64,000 nt of DNA from NCBI RefSeq assembly GCF_963664555.1, contig NZ_OY761461.1, positions 186,001 to 250,000 on the forward strand, read 5' to 3'. A program made the translations under genes and the position numbers. Source of the DNA: Labilibaculum sp. (GTDB lineage Bacteria > Bacteroidota > Bacteroidia > Bacteroidales > Marinifilaceae). Of the stretch, positions 51,770 to 61,930 are shown in pieces; within the stretch, counting starts at the first letter, position 1, and every line of letters begins with the position of its first letter. The notes under the pieces were generated by a model, which saw only the letters and a list, made by a program, of their open reading frames with translations, did not search any database and was not told the origin of the DNA.

Positions 51770-53182
51770 ATGGCCTTTTTTTTAGCATACAAACTTCGTA
51801 AATCTTCTGATACTGTAGGTATTGAAAATAAAAGAGATACTCTTAGAAAAGACTTTGAAGACTTTAAAGCTTTTTCTGTTTCGGAAGAATTGAAAGATTA
51901 TTACAATCTTGAAGACTATGTTTTGTCTGAAAAATTCAAATCAAACAGAAAATCAATAGAAAGTAAGAGCTATAAAAAGAGTGATCTTTGTAAGTATGAA
52001 AAGGATTTTAAACGTTTTCAACGATCTAAAAAATTCAAAACTTATTTTCGGTTAAAAGGTTCTAATGAATTATCTTCTTTTGAACTAACCAAAATATCAG
52101 AAGAAATTTCCCGATTCAAGGAATTGGATTCTATTGTTCACTCGGCGAATTTTAATAAGAAGGAGCAATTGGAAGAATTAAAGGAGTTCAAGTTGATGAA
52201 AAATTCTCAGCATATTAAGGACTTTTTTAAGTTTGAAAAATCGAAATCGTATAAAATTTATAAAGAGCTTGAGGATTCGAAAGAACTGGAAGAGTATTTG
52301 AAATTAGAGGAAAAGATTAGTTCTGATGAATTCCGGGAAGAAAAAACTGATTTGCTGGATAAAAAGAGATTCGAAAAGACCGATGATTATAAGAAACTTC
52401 AGGAATACCTGGCTCTGAAAGAATCCGACAGATACAAAAAGTACTTTGATCTTAAAAATAAAAATCCTTTTGGAGAATTAAACAAATGGGAACTTAGCTT
52501 TTCTGAAGAATTTGATTCCAAACAATTGGACGAAGAGAAATGGATCAATAAATATTTTTGGGGTGAGGAACTGCTGAATAAGGGATATAGTTTAAATTCA
52601 GATTTGCACACTTTCACCGAAGGTAAAAATATCGATCACTCGGCTTCTTCAATTCTGCTTCAGGCGCGAAAAGAAAAACATCAAGGTTTGTTGTGGAATC
52701 CAACAATTGGTTTTGTGCCTAAAGAATTTGATTATACATCGGCAATTATTAATACCGGAAAATCATTTCGCCAAAAATACGGTCGTTTCGAAGCCAAAAT
52801 TAAGCTGACTAATCCAAATCAGGTTGCTCATTCCTTTTGGATGGTTGGTAATAAAAATTTACCTCATATAGATGTTTTAAAGACTTCCGGCGATGGGAAA
52901 TTGCTGATAGGAAACTATTGGGGCAATGAAAATAAAATCGATTCAAAGCATGTTAAGATTAAAGGAGTTGATGTTTCAAAAGGTTATTTTATTTACACCT
53001 TGGATTGGAATAAAAATGAATTGGTTTGGAAGATAAATGATGTGGTGATAGGAACGCAGACCAAAGGTGTTCCGCAAGACCCAATGTATTTAAATTTTAG
53101 TATAGGTATTACTAAAGAACAAGCAAACGTAAATGCTTCCCTCGAAATAGATTGGGTAAGATGTTATAAAATAAAGGAATAA
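51770..53182 (+). CDS. GH16-fold protein lacking catalytic glutamates, with N-terminal helical repeats
   Basis: 470 residues and no signal peptide. The N-terminal half (about 20-230) consists of degenerate helical repeats of the pattern KxxELxEYLxLExS. The C-terminal half (about 240-468) has the GH16 laminarinase-type jelly roll (WELSFSEEFDSKQLDEEKW, FRQKYGRFEAKIKL, ASLEIDWVRCYK). The catalytic ExDxxE site reads H366-I-D368-V-L-K371 in PHIDVLK, so both glutamates are lost. It should bind rather than hydrolyse glycan. It is preceded and followed by AT-rich spacers. Confidence 0.8.
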   Translation: MAFFLAYKLRKSSDTVGIENKRDTLRKDFEDFKAFSVSEELKDYYNLEDYVLSEKFKSNRKSIESKSYKKSDLCKYEKDFKRFQRSKKFKTYFRLKGSNELSSFELTKISEEISRFKELDSIVHSANFNKKEQLEELKEFKLMKNSQHIKDFFKFEKSKSYKIYKELEDSKELEEYLKLEEKISSDEFREEKTDLLDKKRFEKTDDYKKLQEYLALKESDRYKKYFDLKNKNPFGELNKWELSFSEEFDSKQLDEEKWINKYFWGEELLNKGYSLNSDLHTFTEGKNIDHSASSILLQARKEKHQGLLWNPTIGFVPKEFDYTSAIINTGKSFRQKYGRFEAKIKLTNPNQVAHSFWMVGNKNLPHIDVLKTSGDGKLLIGNYWGNENKIDSKHVKIKGVDVSKGYFIYTLDWNKNELVWKINDVVIGTQTKGVPQDPMYLNFSIGITKEQANVNASLEIDWVRCYKIKE

Positions 53183-53216
53183 AAAAAGTGCCCCGGTTGC
53201 GGGCACTTTTTTAATT
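53183..53216. terminator. Bidirectional terminator after the GH16-fold gene
   Basis: The stem AAAAGTGCCC / GGGCACTTTT with flanking A- and T-runs, between convergent genes. Confidence 0.88.
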
Positions 53217-53801
53217 TAATGATGTTCCAACATTAAATACACTAAAGTAGTTATCTATTGAATCGGCAAGTTGAGATTTCAGGTCATCCAATTCTTCTTT
53301 TTCCATTTCTTCTTCATCCCAATAAGTAAGGATGATGTTAAGGTAATCTTTAATTAGTTCAGGAGATGTTTCAAGACCCAGATCGCTTCTTAGCAACAGG
53401 TTGAATTCGGCAAACCACAATAAAGTAATTTTGTGTTCATGAACGGTTCCTTCAACAAATGAACTTAGGGATTTAAATTCCAAAAATTTCTTGATGGTTC
53501 GTTCTGAAGCTAAATAATACAATCTGGTTCCTAATTCCAGAAATTCTTTCTGTAGTTTTTTAAAATTACTTTTACTTTTCTTTTCACACAATATCTTCAT
53601 GAAAAATGCATTAATCCGGAGAAATTCCTCCCGTTTTTCGTTAGAATTGTTTGCTGAAGTATGGGATTCGCCAGATACATTTTTTAATTCTATCTCACCA
53701 GAATCCCTTGTGGTATTTCTCTTTTCCTGGATTAAAAAAGAAATTAAGAAAGCGAGTGCTGCCAAGCTTAAAATCTGTAATATGATTGAAGCGATTTCCA
53801 T
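53211..53801 (-). CDS. Hypothetical protein with N-terminal membrane anchor
   Basis: 196 residues: one hydrophobic helix (about 5-24) followed by a polar Ser/Asn/Glu linker and an all-helical cytoplasmic or periplasmic domain (about 60-196) with no recognised motif. It ends in an acidic EEEMEKEELDDL stretch and a short C-tail. Convergent with the GH16-fold gene across the terminator. Function unknown. Confidence 0.68.
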   Translation of the reverse strand: MEIASIILQILSLAALAFLISFLIQEKRNTTRDSGEIELKNVSGESHTSANNSNEKREEFLRINAFFMKILCEKKSKSNFKKLQKEFLELGTRLYYLASERTIKKFLEFKSLSSFVEGTVHEHKITLLWFAEFNLLLRSDLGLETSPELIKDYLNIILTYWDEEEMEKEELDDLKSQLADSIDNYFSVFNVGTSLN

Positions 53802-54191
53802 GAGTAGTATTATTATAAAGATGGTTAAATATAGTAGAATGTCTGTAACAAGTTTGTAATTAAAAATTTACGAATTATTATGTTCTTACACAAAACAAGA
53901 ATGTCTGTTTTTATTTATCGATGTTTTTGTTGGACTAACAGTCTGTTTTTCGAGACTAAAAAATGATTTTAAGTTTTTATAAATTTACCAGTAAAATCAA
54001 TACAATCAGAGCTTTAGCGATTATGTTTACAGGTTGTAATTTGTATCATTTTCTTCTGGGTATTCATTCTTAATTTTGGTTTTTAAATGAAATGTTAGTT
54101 GTTTTCAATTAAACAGTATGAATATGTGATATTTTATTTCAAAAAAAAAAGCTGACTCTTTGGCCAGCTTTAATTGGATAAATAATATAAA
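53802..54191. other. Intergenic region, 390 bp
   Basis: AT-rich, with no credible gene. It contains the terminator of the RND operon at 54141-54171 and the promoter region of the unknown membrane-anchored protein. Confidence 0.6.
54141..54171 (-). terminator. Terminator of the RND efflux operon
   Basis: On the minus strand AAAGCTG / CAGCTTT arms (54148-54154 with 54165-54171) are followed by a T10 run, about 20 bases past the permease stop. Confidence 0.85.
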
Positions 54192-57100
54192 CTATTTTTT
54201 CGAAAACATATCGTATAAACGATGTTCGATTTGCGTTGAAAGGCGGAACATTACCGGAGCGATAATTAGGGTTAAAAAAGTTGCAAAACTAAGTCCAAAA
54301 ATAACAGTCCACGACATAGGCCCCCAAAATGCAGTACTATCACTACCGAATGATAATTGCGGGTCGAATTCACTGAACAAAGTAAAGAAATTAAAATTCA
54401 TACCTACGGCAAGAGGAAACAGACCAAGAACTGTTGTGATTGCTGTTAGCATAACCGGACGTAATCTGGTTTTGCCTGCGTTGGCTATACAATCAACCTC
54501 TTCGACAGAAGTCAAATATTTACGTTGACTTTTATCAATAGTTGCTATTTTGCGCTTTCGCAGTAAATCAATGTAATCGACAAGCACGATCCCGTTGTTT
54601 ACAACAATTCCAGCAAGTGAGATAATACCAATTCCTGTCATTAAGATAACAAATGGCATATTAAAAATACCTAAACCAAGGAATACACCTATTGTACTGA
54701 ATAGTACGGTAATCATTATAATTAGCGGCTTAACTGCCGAATTAAATTGTGTAACCAAAATCAAAGTGATTAAAGCAAGTGCAATTAGTAAAGCCTGAGT
54801 TAAAAATGCTGATGTTTCATCCTGCTCTTCCTGTTCTCCTGTTAATTTGTGTGTATAACCTTTTGGCATTTCGAAATCGGCTAATACCTCTCTTATTTTT
54901 GCATTTATTTCGTTGGCATTATATCCTTCTTCAACATTGGAAAAAATGGTAACAACACGAGTATTATCAATTCTATTGATTCGTTCGTAAGTTGAACCGT
55001 AGTTATAAGTCGAAACTGCAGAAATGGGTATTTGAACCATTGTGTTGCTAATCGGACTCATTACATTAATTTTCTGATTCATTAGCGAGGGAACATCGTA
55101 ACGGTATTTATCTGCTAATCGAAGCATAATATCGTATTCATCTTCGCCATCTTTAAATTTGGATACTTCCAAACCGTATAATGAATTACGAAGTGCACGT
55201 GCTACCTGATTGGTAGATAAACCAAATCGTCTCACTTTATCGCGATCAATATTGATCAGCATTTCGGGTTTACCCTGATCCAAATCGAGTTTCAATTCTT
55301 CAACTCCAGGAATTCTTTCGTCATCTAATTTCTGTTTAATTCGATTTGCCTGAATAAGTAATTGTTCAAAGTCATCACCCGAAACTTCTATATTTATAGG
55401 ATATCCAACCGGAGGTCCTTCCGAATCCTTCTCAACAAAAATTTTGGCGCCAACAAATCCTTTAAAATTGGCGGTTAACTGCTTCATTAATTCGGAAGTA
55501 CTAATTCCGCCTCTTTGTTTGTATTCAACAAAAGAAACAGTTGTTAGTGATTTATTTGCTGAACGTGATCCTTCAAACATACCCCCCTTTCCTGATCCAA
55601 CATTGGTTGAAATGGAACGAATGATATTTTTGTAAGGTGCCATTGTTTCCTTTACAATCTTTTCTACTTCTACAGATATTTCATTGGATTTATGAATATC
55701 GGTTCCCAATGGAAGTTCCATGGTAACGTAAACAGATTTGGGATCGTTATCCGGAAAGAAAACGACTAAAGGTTTGCTGCCAAAATAAAACATGATGGAC
55801 ACAATCATTAAAACAAAAGTTCCCAGAAAGAAAAGTAAGGGACGAATGCCTTTAAGTGCATACCTCAGGGTTTTTTCATAAGAGTTTTCGAGTGCAACCA
55901 GAAATTTTAACTGAAACCAACGCGCAAAAGGTTTTAGCACCAGCAAATTTGTTAAAATTAGTATGCCTATGCACGACAGAAGATTTGCCATGAGAAAGGT
56001 TTCTGTCAGTCCAAATACTTTAGATACATAAAATGGAAGTGAAGCAATAAGAAAAGATGCTGAAATAATAAGGTACTTTTTTATGGCAAGCTTTTTCGAA
56101 ATATTGTCGATTTTTACAAAACTGGCTGTAAATACAGGATTAAGAATTAAAGCAACAAATAGCGATGATGACAACACAATGATTAAGGTAATAGGCAGGT
56201 ATTTCATAAACTCGCCCATGATTCCACTCCAAAGCAATAATGGAAAAAATGCGGCAAGGGTTGTTGCTGTTGACGAAATAATTGGTCCTGCAATTTCGCT
56301 CACTCCTTGTTTGGTTGCTTCTAGTTTCGAAAGGCCTTCTTCATGCAGCCGATATACATTTTCAACTACCACAATGGCATTATCTACAAGCATACCTAGG
56401 GCTAAAATCAAAGAAAACAAAACCATTTGATTTACAGTGTAACCCATTTGATTGAGAACAATAAATGAGATAAACATGGACATGGGAATGGCCAGACCAG
56501 AGAAGAGTGCGTTGCGTAACCCCATAAATAAATACAGGATCAGGATAACCAGTAACATTCCCATAATAATGGAATTCTCCAGATCGCTTACCTGACCACG
56601 AACATCTTCTGAAGTATCATCGGTAACAGTCACCAGCAATCCCCGGGGTAAGTTTCCCAACTCTTTCTCTTTCGAGATAATTTTATAAATTTCATCGGTT
56701 GCAGCCAAAAGGTTTTCACCGGATTTTTTAGATATTGAAAGAGAAACAACAGGATTGTTATTCAATCTTGAAATGGAGGAAAGTTCTTCATATCCATCTT
56801 CAATTTCGGCAACATCCTTAAGGTAAACGACTTTACCATTGGTAACTTTTACAATGGTATTTTCGATTTGCTGCATGCTGGCGTAATCAGCACTGGTGCG
56901 GATACTTCGTCGGGTATTATCAGAGATTAATGTTCCTGCACTAACTGTAACATTTTCATCGCCAATGGCAATCTCAATGTCTTGAAAGGAAACACCATTT
57001 GCTTCCATTTTGTGCAAATCGGCATTGATCTTGATTTCTCTTTCATCAACTCCTTTGATATCAGCCTCAGAGACTTCAGGCAAGGCTTCAAATTTATCCT

Positions 57101-57629
57101 GAAGATCTTCGGCAAATCCTTTTAGGTCATCCAAGCCAAAATCACCTGATAGGTTGATATTCATAATGGGAAAATCGGCTATATCAATGTCCTCAACAAT
57201 TGGATCTACGTCCAAATCGTCAGGCAATTCGCTTAAGGATTTATCTACCTTATCTTTAGTGTCCTGAAGAGCCTGTTTTACGTCTACGTCGGTGTTGAAT
57301 TCAACAACAATTAAACTCATATCCTCGTAGGATGCTGAAGACATCTTCTTTACTCCTTTTAAGGATTTTAATTCTTTTTCTATTGGCCTGGTTACCAGAT
57401 TCTCTATATCAACAGGAGAGTTCCCTGGATAAGGAGTAGAAATTAGAATGTTCGGAATTACTACTTCGGGAAAATATTCCCGAGGCATGCTTTGGTACGA
57501 AAACCAACCAAACATGCAGAGAATTGCAGTTAGAATAAAAATGGAATTCTTATTTTTTAATGCCCCGAATGTTGGTTTAAACTGCCTTTTATTTTCTTCG
57601 GCAGAGTTTGTATCTTTGATGTTATCCAT
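54192..57629 (-). CDS. RND multidrug efflux permease
   Basis: 1145 residues with the HAE/AcrB-type layout: TM1 near 28-46, a porter domain, TM2-6 (about 350-510), an extra non-canonical hydrophobic segment (about 525-600), a second porter domain and TM8-12. The diagnostic GMLVDNAIVVVENVYRLHEEG and PREYFPEVVIPNILI are present. It exports drugs or lipophilic compounds using the proton gradient, in a tripartite pump with the two genes upstream. It is a little longer than AcrB (about 1040). Confidence 0.93.
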   Translation of the reverse strand: MDNIKDTNSAEENKRQFKPTFGALKNKNSIFILTAILCMFGWFSYQSMPREYFPEVVIPNILISTPYPGNSPVDIENLVTRPIEKELKSLKGVKKMSSASYEDMSLIVVEFNTDVDVKQALQDTKDKVDKSLSELPDDLDVDPIVEDIDIADFPIMNINLSGDFGLDDLKGFAEDLQDKFEALPEVSEADIKGVDEREIKINADLHKMEANGVSFQDIEIAIGDENVTVSAGTLISDNTRRSIRTSADYASMQQIENTIVKVTNGKVVYLKDVAEIEDGYEELSSISRLNNNPVVSLSISKKSGENLLAATDEIYKIISKEKELGNLPRGLLVTVTDDTSEDVRGQVSDLENSIIMGMLLVILILYLFMGLRNALFSGLAIPMSMFISFIVLNQMGYTVNQMVLFSLILALGMLVDNAIVVVENVYRLHEEGLSKLEATKQGVSEIAGPIISSTATTLAAFFPLLLWSGIMGEFMKYLPITLIIVLSSSLFVALILNPVFTASFVKIDNISKKLAIKKYLIISASFLIASLPFYVSKVFGLTETFLMANLLSCIGILILTNLLVLKPFARWFQLKFLVALENSYEKTLRYALKGIRPLLFFLGTFVLMIVSIMFYFGSKPLVVFFPDNDPKSVYVTMELPLGTDIHKSNEISVEVEKIVKETMAPYKNIIRSISTNVGSGKGGMFEGSRSANKSLTTVSFVEYKQRGGISTSELMKQLTANFKGFVGAKIFVEKDSEGPPVGYPINIEVSGDDFEQLLIQANRIKQKLDDERIPGVEELKLDLDQGKPEMLINIDRDKVRRFGLSTNQVARALRNSLYGLEVSKFKDGEDEYDIMLRLADKYRYDVPSLMNQKINVMSPISNTMVQIPISAVSTYNYGSTYERINRIDNTRVVTIFSNVEEGYNANEINAKIREVLADFEMPKGYTHKLTGEQEEQDETSAFLTQALLIALALITLILVTQFNSAVKPLIIMITVLFSTIGVFLGLGIFNMPFVILMTGIGIISLAGIVVNNGIVLVDYIDLLRKRKIATIDKSQRKYLTSVEEVDCIANAGKTRLRPVMLTAITTVLGLFPLAVGMNFNFFTLFSEFDPQLSFGSDSTAFWGPMSWTVIFGLSFATFLTLIIAPVMFRLSTQIEHRLYDMFSKK

Positions 57630-57640
57630 TTTATTTGATA

Positions 57641-58762
57641 TTATTTGGTGCTGATCAGCGATCCGTTCACAACTTGAGAAAACCCATCTGTTATAATTTG
57701 GTCACCCAGCGAAAGACCAGATTCAATCATCGAAACATTGTTGTAAGTTTTGGAAACATTAACATATGTTTTTCTTGCCACAAGGTTTTCCCCTTCTTTT
57801 TTAGCTATGTACAGGTAGTTTCCTTCAAAATCTTTTTTAATAATGATTGAAGGAACAACCATGGCATCCTGAACTTCATAATCTTTGATTTTAATTACTG
57901 AAATCAAATTTGGCTTGATCATGTGTTTTGGATTGTTAAGGTTGATTCGAATTTTGAAACTTCTGTTTGCAGGATCAACTACATTTGATGTGCGATTGAT
58001 ATTTGCTTTGGTTTGGTAATTGATAGCCGGGAAATCCAGTTGGGCATTTTCTCCTGCTTTAATAAAGTTTAAGAATGTTTCAGACACATCAGCTTCAACA
58101 TAGACTTTATCGATATTTACCAACTGTACGAATGGAATAGAAGGGCCCGCTAATTCTCCTTTTTTCTGATGTATTTCATCAACAATACCGGCAAAAGGAG
58201 CTTTGATAATTGCCATATCCTTTTGTGCTTCTAAGCCTTCTAAGTTACGCTCCAAGCTTTCTTTATTGGCTTTTGCCTGCAAGTACTCTATTTCAGAACC
58301 TATTTTTTGATTCCATAAGCGCTCTTGTCTTTCGAAGATAGTTGTGATTAAAGCAAGATTAGTTTTTACTTCATCAATACTTCTTTGTATCTGAGCAGTA
58401 TTCAGTTTTCCTAAAATATCTCCTTTGTTCACATGTTGACCTTCAATGACATTAATCGAAATAATGTTTCCCGATGTTTCCGGCGTAATTGTGATGTTTT
58501 TGTCGGCTTCCACATTACCGGTTACTTGTATGTAATGTTCAAATTTTGATGTTGCTAATTTTTCAACAATCACATTAATTGTTTCTTCTTTGTTATTTGA
58601 ACTTCGAATTTCATTTTCCAAATCAGAGATTTTGGTTTTTAAAATTGAGAGTTCTGATTTATACTGTTTTAATTGTTCGGCTTTGTTCTCATTTTTTTCC
58701 ACGTTCTTTGCAGAACAGGCAAAAAGTAATGGAATAATACAGGCTATAAGTAAGTTCTTCAT
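57641..58762 (-). CDS. RND efflux periplasmic adaptor lipoprotein
   Basis: 373 residues: lipobox at FACSAKN (Cys16), a coiled-coil hairpin (about 25-60 and 130-180), the lipoyl domain split (GNIISINVIEGQHVNKGDILG and IIKAPFAGIVDEIHQKKGE), and a beta-barrel and membrane-proximal domain. It links the permease to a TolC channel. It lies between the permease (11 bases) and the TolC gene (29 bases), all on the minus strand. Confidence 0.92.
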   Translation of the reverse strand: MKNLLIACIIPLLFACSAKNVEKNENKAEQLKQYKSELSILKTKISDLENEIRSSNNKEETINVIVEKLATSKFEHYIQVTGNVEADKNITITPETSGNIISINVIEGQHVNKGDILGKLNTAQIQRSIDEVKTNLALITTIFERQERLWNQKIGSEIEYLQAKANKESLERNLEGLEAQKDMAIIKAPFAGIVDEIHQKKGELAGPSIPFVQLVNIDKVYVEADVSETFLNFIKAGENAQLDFPAINYQTKANINRTSNVVDPANRSFKIRINLNNPKHMIKPNLISVIKIKDYEVQDAMVVPSIIIKKDFEGNYLYIAKKEGENLVARKTYVNVSKTYNNVSMIESGLSLGDQIITDGFSQVVNGSLISTK

Positions 58763-58791
58763 TTTATAATATTTTTTGTGGGATTTTAGTA

Positions 58792-60138
58792 TTACAATTT
58801 ACCCAAGGCTTTTTCAAATGCAATTTTCGAGTTTAAAAGCGAGAGTGTCGAATTAATATATGCGGAATGCGAATCCAAATATTGTTTTTCATTTTCAGAT
58901 AGTTCAGTACTGGTAGAAATTCCTTCCTTAAATTTGATTTGGGTTCTATCGAATATTCGTTTGGCGATTTTTAAGCCTTCAATATCATTTTCATATTTCT
59001 CCTGAGCATTCAACAAGTTGGTAAAAGATAGAGTTACATCCATTTTAAGATTTTGTTGAGTCATCTCCTGTTGATTTTCCAGCTTCATAAAATTGATTTT
59101 CTCTTGCTTAATTCTTGAACGCTTTTGGCCTGCCGAAAAAATCGGCATTTTTAATTGAAATCCAAGAACTGAAGATTTGAACCAGGGAACATCAGATTTG
59201 AATACATTGGTATAATCTGAACTGGTGTTTTTACCATAGTTGTAAAAAGCAGAAATAGTTGGTAAATAAGCCGCTTTTTCATTTTTTATAATCAATTCCT
59301 GTGCTTTTAATTGGGTCTCAATAATTCTGAAATCAATATGATCAGACATATTAAAATTCGAAATTACCGGCGATTCTGTTCTAATAGGATCAACCAGTTC
59401 TTCCAGGCTATTGGTCAACTCAATTTTTCCATCAATTTCTATCCCTAAGCCAAATTTTAATATAATTAGTGAAGTTTGAATAGCTCTTTTGGCATCTGCT
59501 AATTGATTTTTACTGGTGTTAAGCATCAGACGGATTTGATCTACATCCAATTCTTCTCTAAAACCATTTTGATGATATGCATCAGTTTCGGTTAGGAGTT
59601 TCTGATTAATTTCGAGATTTTCCTGAATGGTTTTGTAATTTTCTTCGGCAACCAAAACGGTAAAATAGGCTTGAGATACAGTATTTTTAATCTCAATTTC
59701 TGATTTTTCTTTTTGATTATGAGAAAGTTGTACAAAAACTTTGGCAGCCATTGTTCCAACAATATAAGATCCGTCGAAAATTTTCTGACCAACACTAAGG
59801 GAAGCAGAGCTGGTATATCGCTGACCAAATTTAATTGGAGTATAAGTTCCCGGTGTGCCTCCAAAAAATTCAGAAGGAAGTAAGGAAACAGATAAATTTA
59901 GATTATTGTTGTAATCAAGTGAAGCATCAATTTGAGGCAAACCATCGGCAATTGTTTCCCAAACCTTTTTTCGGGCCACTTGTAAATCATATTCGCTTGC
60001 TTTTACCGAGTATGAATTCTCCAAAGCGTACTGTTGTGCTTCGGCTAAGGTAAGCTTTAAGTTGGATTCAGTTTGTGCTTTTGTGGGAGTACCGAGTCCA
60101 ATAAAAATCACCATTAGTGATAGTAGGATATTTTTCAT
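58792..60138 (-). CDS. TolC family outer-membrane efflux protein
   Basis: 448 residues from the ATG at 60138 (signal peptide MKNILLSLMVIFIGLGTPTKAQ). The frame could open 19 codons earlier but would overlap the TetR gene end. It has two TolC repeats of coiled-coil helices, each opening with the SLxEAxxxALExS type segment (KLTLAEAQQYALENSYSVKA) and closing near LLNSKIAFEKALGKL. It is the outer-membrane channel of the pump. It starts 4 bases after the TetR stop. Confidence 0.9.
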   Translation of the reverse strand: MKNILLSLMVIFIGLGTPTKAQTESNLKLTLAEAQQYALENSYSVKASEYDLQVARKKVWETIADGLPQIDASLDYNNNLNLSVSLLPSEFFGGTPGTYTPIKFGQRYTSSASLSVGQKIFDGSYIVGTMAAKVFVQLSHNQKEKSEIEIKNTVSQAYFTVLVAEENYKTIQENLEINQKLLTETDAYHQNGFREELDVDQIRLMLNTSKNQLADAKRAIQTSLIILKFGLGIEIDGKIELTNSLEELVDPIRTESPVISNFNMSDHIDFRIIETQLKAQELIIKNEKAAYLPTISAFYNYGKNTSSDYTNVFKSDVPWFKSSVLGFQLKMPIFSAGQKRSRIKQEKINFMKLENQQEMTQQNLKMDVTLSFTNLLNAQEKYENDIEGLKIAKRIFDRTQIKFKEGISTSTELSENEKQYLDSHSAYINSTLSLLNSKIAFEKALGKL

Positions 60139-60142
60139 TGTA

Positions 60143-60751
60143 TTATTTAAATTTATTTTTAAAATATTCAATTCCTTTATTTGTACAAATACCATAAAGA
60201 TGATAGAGGGTCAATTCTCTGTGCATATCTTTATTAAAAACTTCTTCGCTCGAAAATACCTGATATTCTGTTGTGTTAAGATTCAAATAAAAACTCACCA
60301 GATTCTTACTAACAAATTGGATATTTAATTCAGGCCGGTATAAGCCTTCGTTAATTCCCTTTTGCAGATTATAAAGTAATTCTCTTTGAAATAGTTTTAT
60401 CTTCTCATCTTTAAAATTATTCCAAATCTCAGGGTAATATTTTTTCAAATCATAGTCCAGAGAATCACATTTTTTAAGAATCTTCTCATTAATAAAACTA
60501 AAAAATTCAAAATATTGATCGAGGGCGTTTAAATTGATAATCTGATCAGATTTGAACGAAAACTGGGGATTATTAATATCCCATTCGCAGGTTTCATTTA
60601 TTAGTTCATTTTTGTTGGTGAAATAATTGTATAATGTTTTTTTAGACATACCCATTTTTGAAGCAATGTCATCCATGCTTATACTTTTAATGCCATATTG
60701 AAAAAATAAAGCCCAGCTAGTTGTAATGATATTTATTTTTTGCTCATTCAT
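60143..60751 (-). CDS. TetR/AcrR family transcriptional repressor
   Basis: 202 residues from the ATG at 60751: an N-terminal TetR HTH (about 5-50, SISMDDIASKMGMSKKTLYNYFTNKNELI) and a helical ligand-binding domain. It is the first gene of the operon with TolC, adaptor and permease, so it is likely the pump's repressor. The start choice is supported by a TATATTTG box only 4 bases before the ATG, so the mRNA may be leaderless. Confidence 0.9.
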   Translation of the reverse strand: MNEQKINIITTSWALFFQYGIKSISMDDIASKMGMSKKTLYNYFTNKNELINETCEWDINNPQFSFKSDQIINLNALDQYFEFFSFINEKILKKCDSLDYDLKKYYPEIWNNFKDEKIKLFQRELLYNLQKGINEGLYRPELNIQFVSKNLVSFYLNLNTTEYQVFSSEEVFNKDMHRELTLYHLYGICTNKGIEYFKNKFK

Positions 60752-60755
60752 GATG

Positions 60756-60809
60756 CAAATATAAATCAATTAAAAACTTTGGAAACTATTTTAGTTTTAA
60801 AAGTTTCCA
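60756..60809 (-). promoter_or_regulatory. Promoter and operator of the TetR/efflux operon
   Basis: The minus strand has TATATTTG (plus-strand CAAATATA at 60756-60763) as -7 box. An inverted repeat TGGAAACT N14 AGTTTCCA (60780-60787 with 60802-60809) covers the -33 region. This places a likely TetR-type operator over the promoter, the arrangement of autorepression. Confidence 0.6.
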
Positions 60810-61040
60810 GCTCGTCCGTTAAATTTTGTTAACACTTAAGTTATTTTAAATGCATAGGTTTTTCGTTGTAAAAATAAAAATATAGATCTTGTTTTATTTC
60901 AGATCAACTTATTAGGTAACACTTCATATTTTATCGGTAAAAGGATTGATACAAACTGTTTTGCAGAAAAGGATTTTTTGTATTGGCAGACTAAATACTA
61001 AAACGTGAATTTTGTGGTTATTTAAGGAAAGATGATTTGT

Positions 61041-61895
61041 ATGAAGAATTTATTATGGCTTTTTTTGCTGCTTGTTGTCGGCAACAGCATGGCTCAAGTT
61101 TCCTTGGTTGGAGGAGAACGTATTGATTATTTCAGCAGTTGGACTGAACGGGGAGCTAAGGTGGTTCCCTCGGGTGAAATACATCTAAGTGCATTGGCTG
61201 TAAGTAGATATGGAAATTATCCCAAAACGGAAATTAATTCTCAGTTATTACTATTTCCATTTGCTCCTAATATTGGAGTAAAGCATGAATGGTTCGGACA
61301 AAACACAATCGTTTCGACCCAACACAGTTTGTATTATCCTACGCCTGGTCTTAAATGGGCAAGAAATAGTGGATTTCAAGATCAAATCCCCGAGTCGGCA
61401 GTAATTCCGCATATTTTCACCTTTAGAAATGAATTGATTGTTAGTCATATAATTAATCCCCAGCCTAAAGATTGTTTTATTAAACTTCCCGATTTAGTAC
61501 TTACAGGAAGGCTTGGTTTTGATTTTTCGTTAACAACAGGAGACTCTCAATTACCATTAATGGATTATCATTTTTTATATCACAGAACAGCATCCTATCA
61601 TAACAATCAAAAGCTTTATTTTATGGGAGTAGAGTTGGATGGGAATGTTTACCGGAATTTTAATTTTTCGCTTAATGCAGATCTTTATTCTATCAATTTT
61701 AATGGCGAATGGGCTGCTGAGAGTCAAGGGAAGATCCATTGGCACCGCGACAGCAAATTTTCTGTTTCGGGTGGTTATAAACTATGCTACCTAGACACCA
61801 GTTACGGCTCCCAGTTTTTAGCGATGCCGGTTATCGATTTTGTCTTTAAATTGAATCACACAACCCGCCTTCAGAATGGTTTATTTAAAAAATAG
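61041..61895 (+). CDS. Predicted outer-membrane protein of unknown function
   Basis: 284 residues from the ATG at 61041 (MKNLLWLFLLLVVGNSMAQ signal peptide; three codons earlier is possible). The mature part is aromatic- and strand-rich (SWTERGAKVVPSGEIHLSAL, FNFSLNADLYSINFNGEWAAE), consistent with a small beta barrel. It begins with VGGERIDYFSSW. I recognise no family. It is divergent from the TetR operon and convergent with the acyl-CoA ligase, across a terminator. Confidence 0.65.
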   Translation: MKNLLWLFLLLVVGNSMAQVSLVGGERIDYFSSWTERGAKVVPSGEIHLSALAVSRYGNYPKTEINSQLLLFPFAPNIGVKHEWFGQNTIVSTQHSLYYPTPGLKWARNSGFQDQIPESAVIPHIFTFRNELIVSHIINPQPKDCFIKLPDLVLTGRLGFDFSLTTGDSQLPLMDYHFLYHRTASYHNNQKLYFMGVELDGNVYRNFNFSLNADLYSINFNGEWAAESQGKIHWHRDSKFSVSGGYKLCYLDTSYGSQFLAMPVIDFVFKLNHTTRLQNGLFKK

Positions 61896-61930
61896 AAATC
61901 CATTCTTTAAAGGAATGGATTTCTATTTTT
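61891..61930. terminator. Bidirectional terminator between the outer-membrane protein and acyl-CoA ligase genes
   Basis: A 15-bp perfect stem AATAGAAATCCATTC / GAATGGATTTCTATT with a 7-base loop. It overlaps the stop codon of the left gene and reaches the end of the right gene. Confidence 0.85.
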
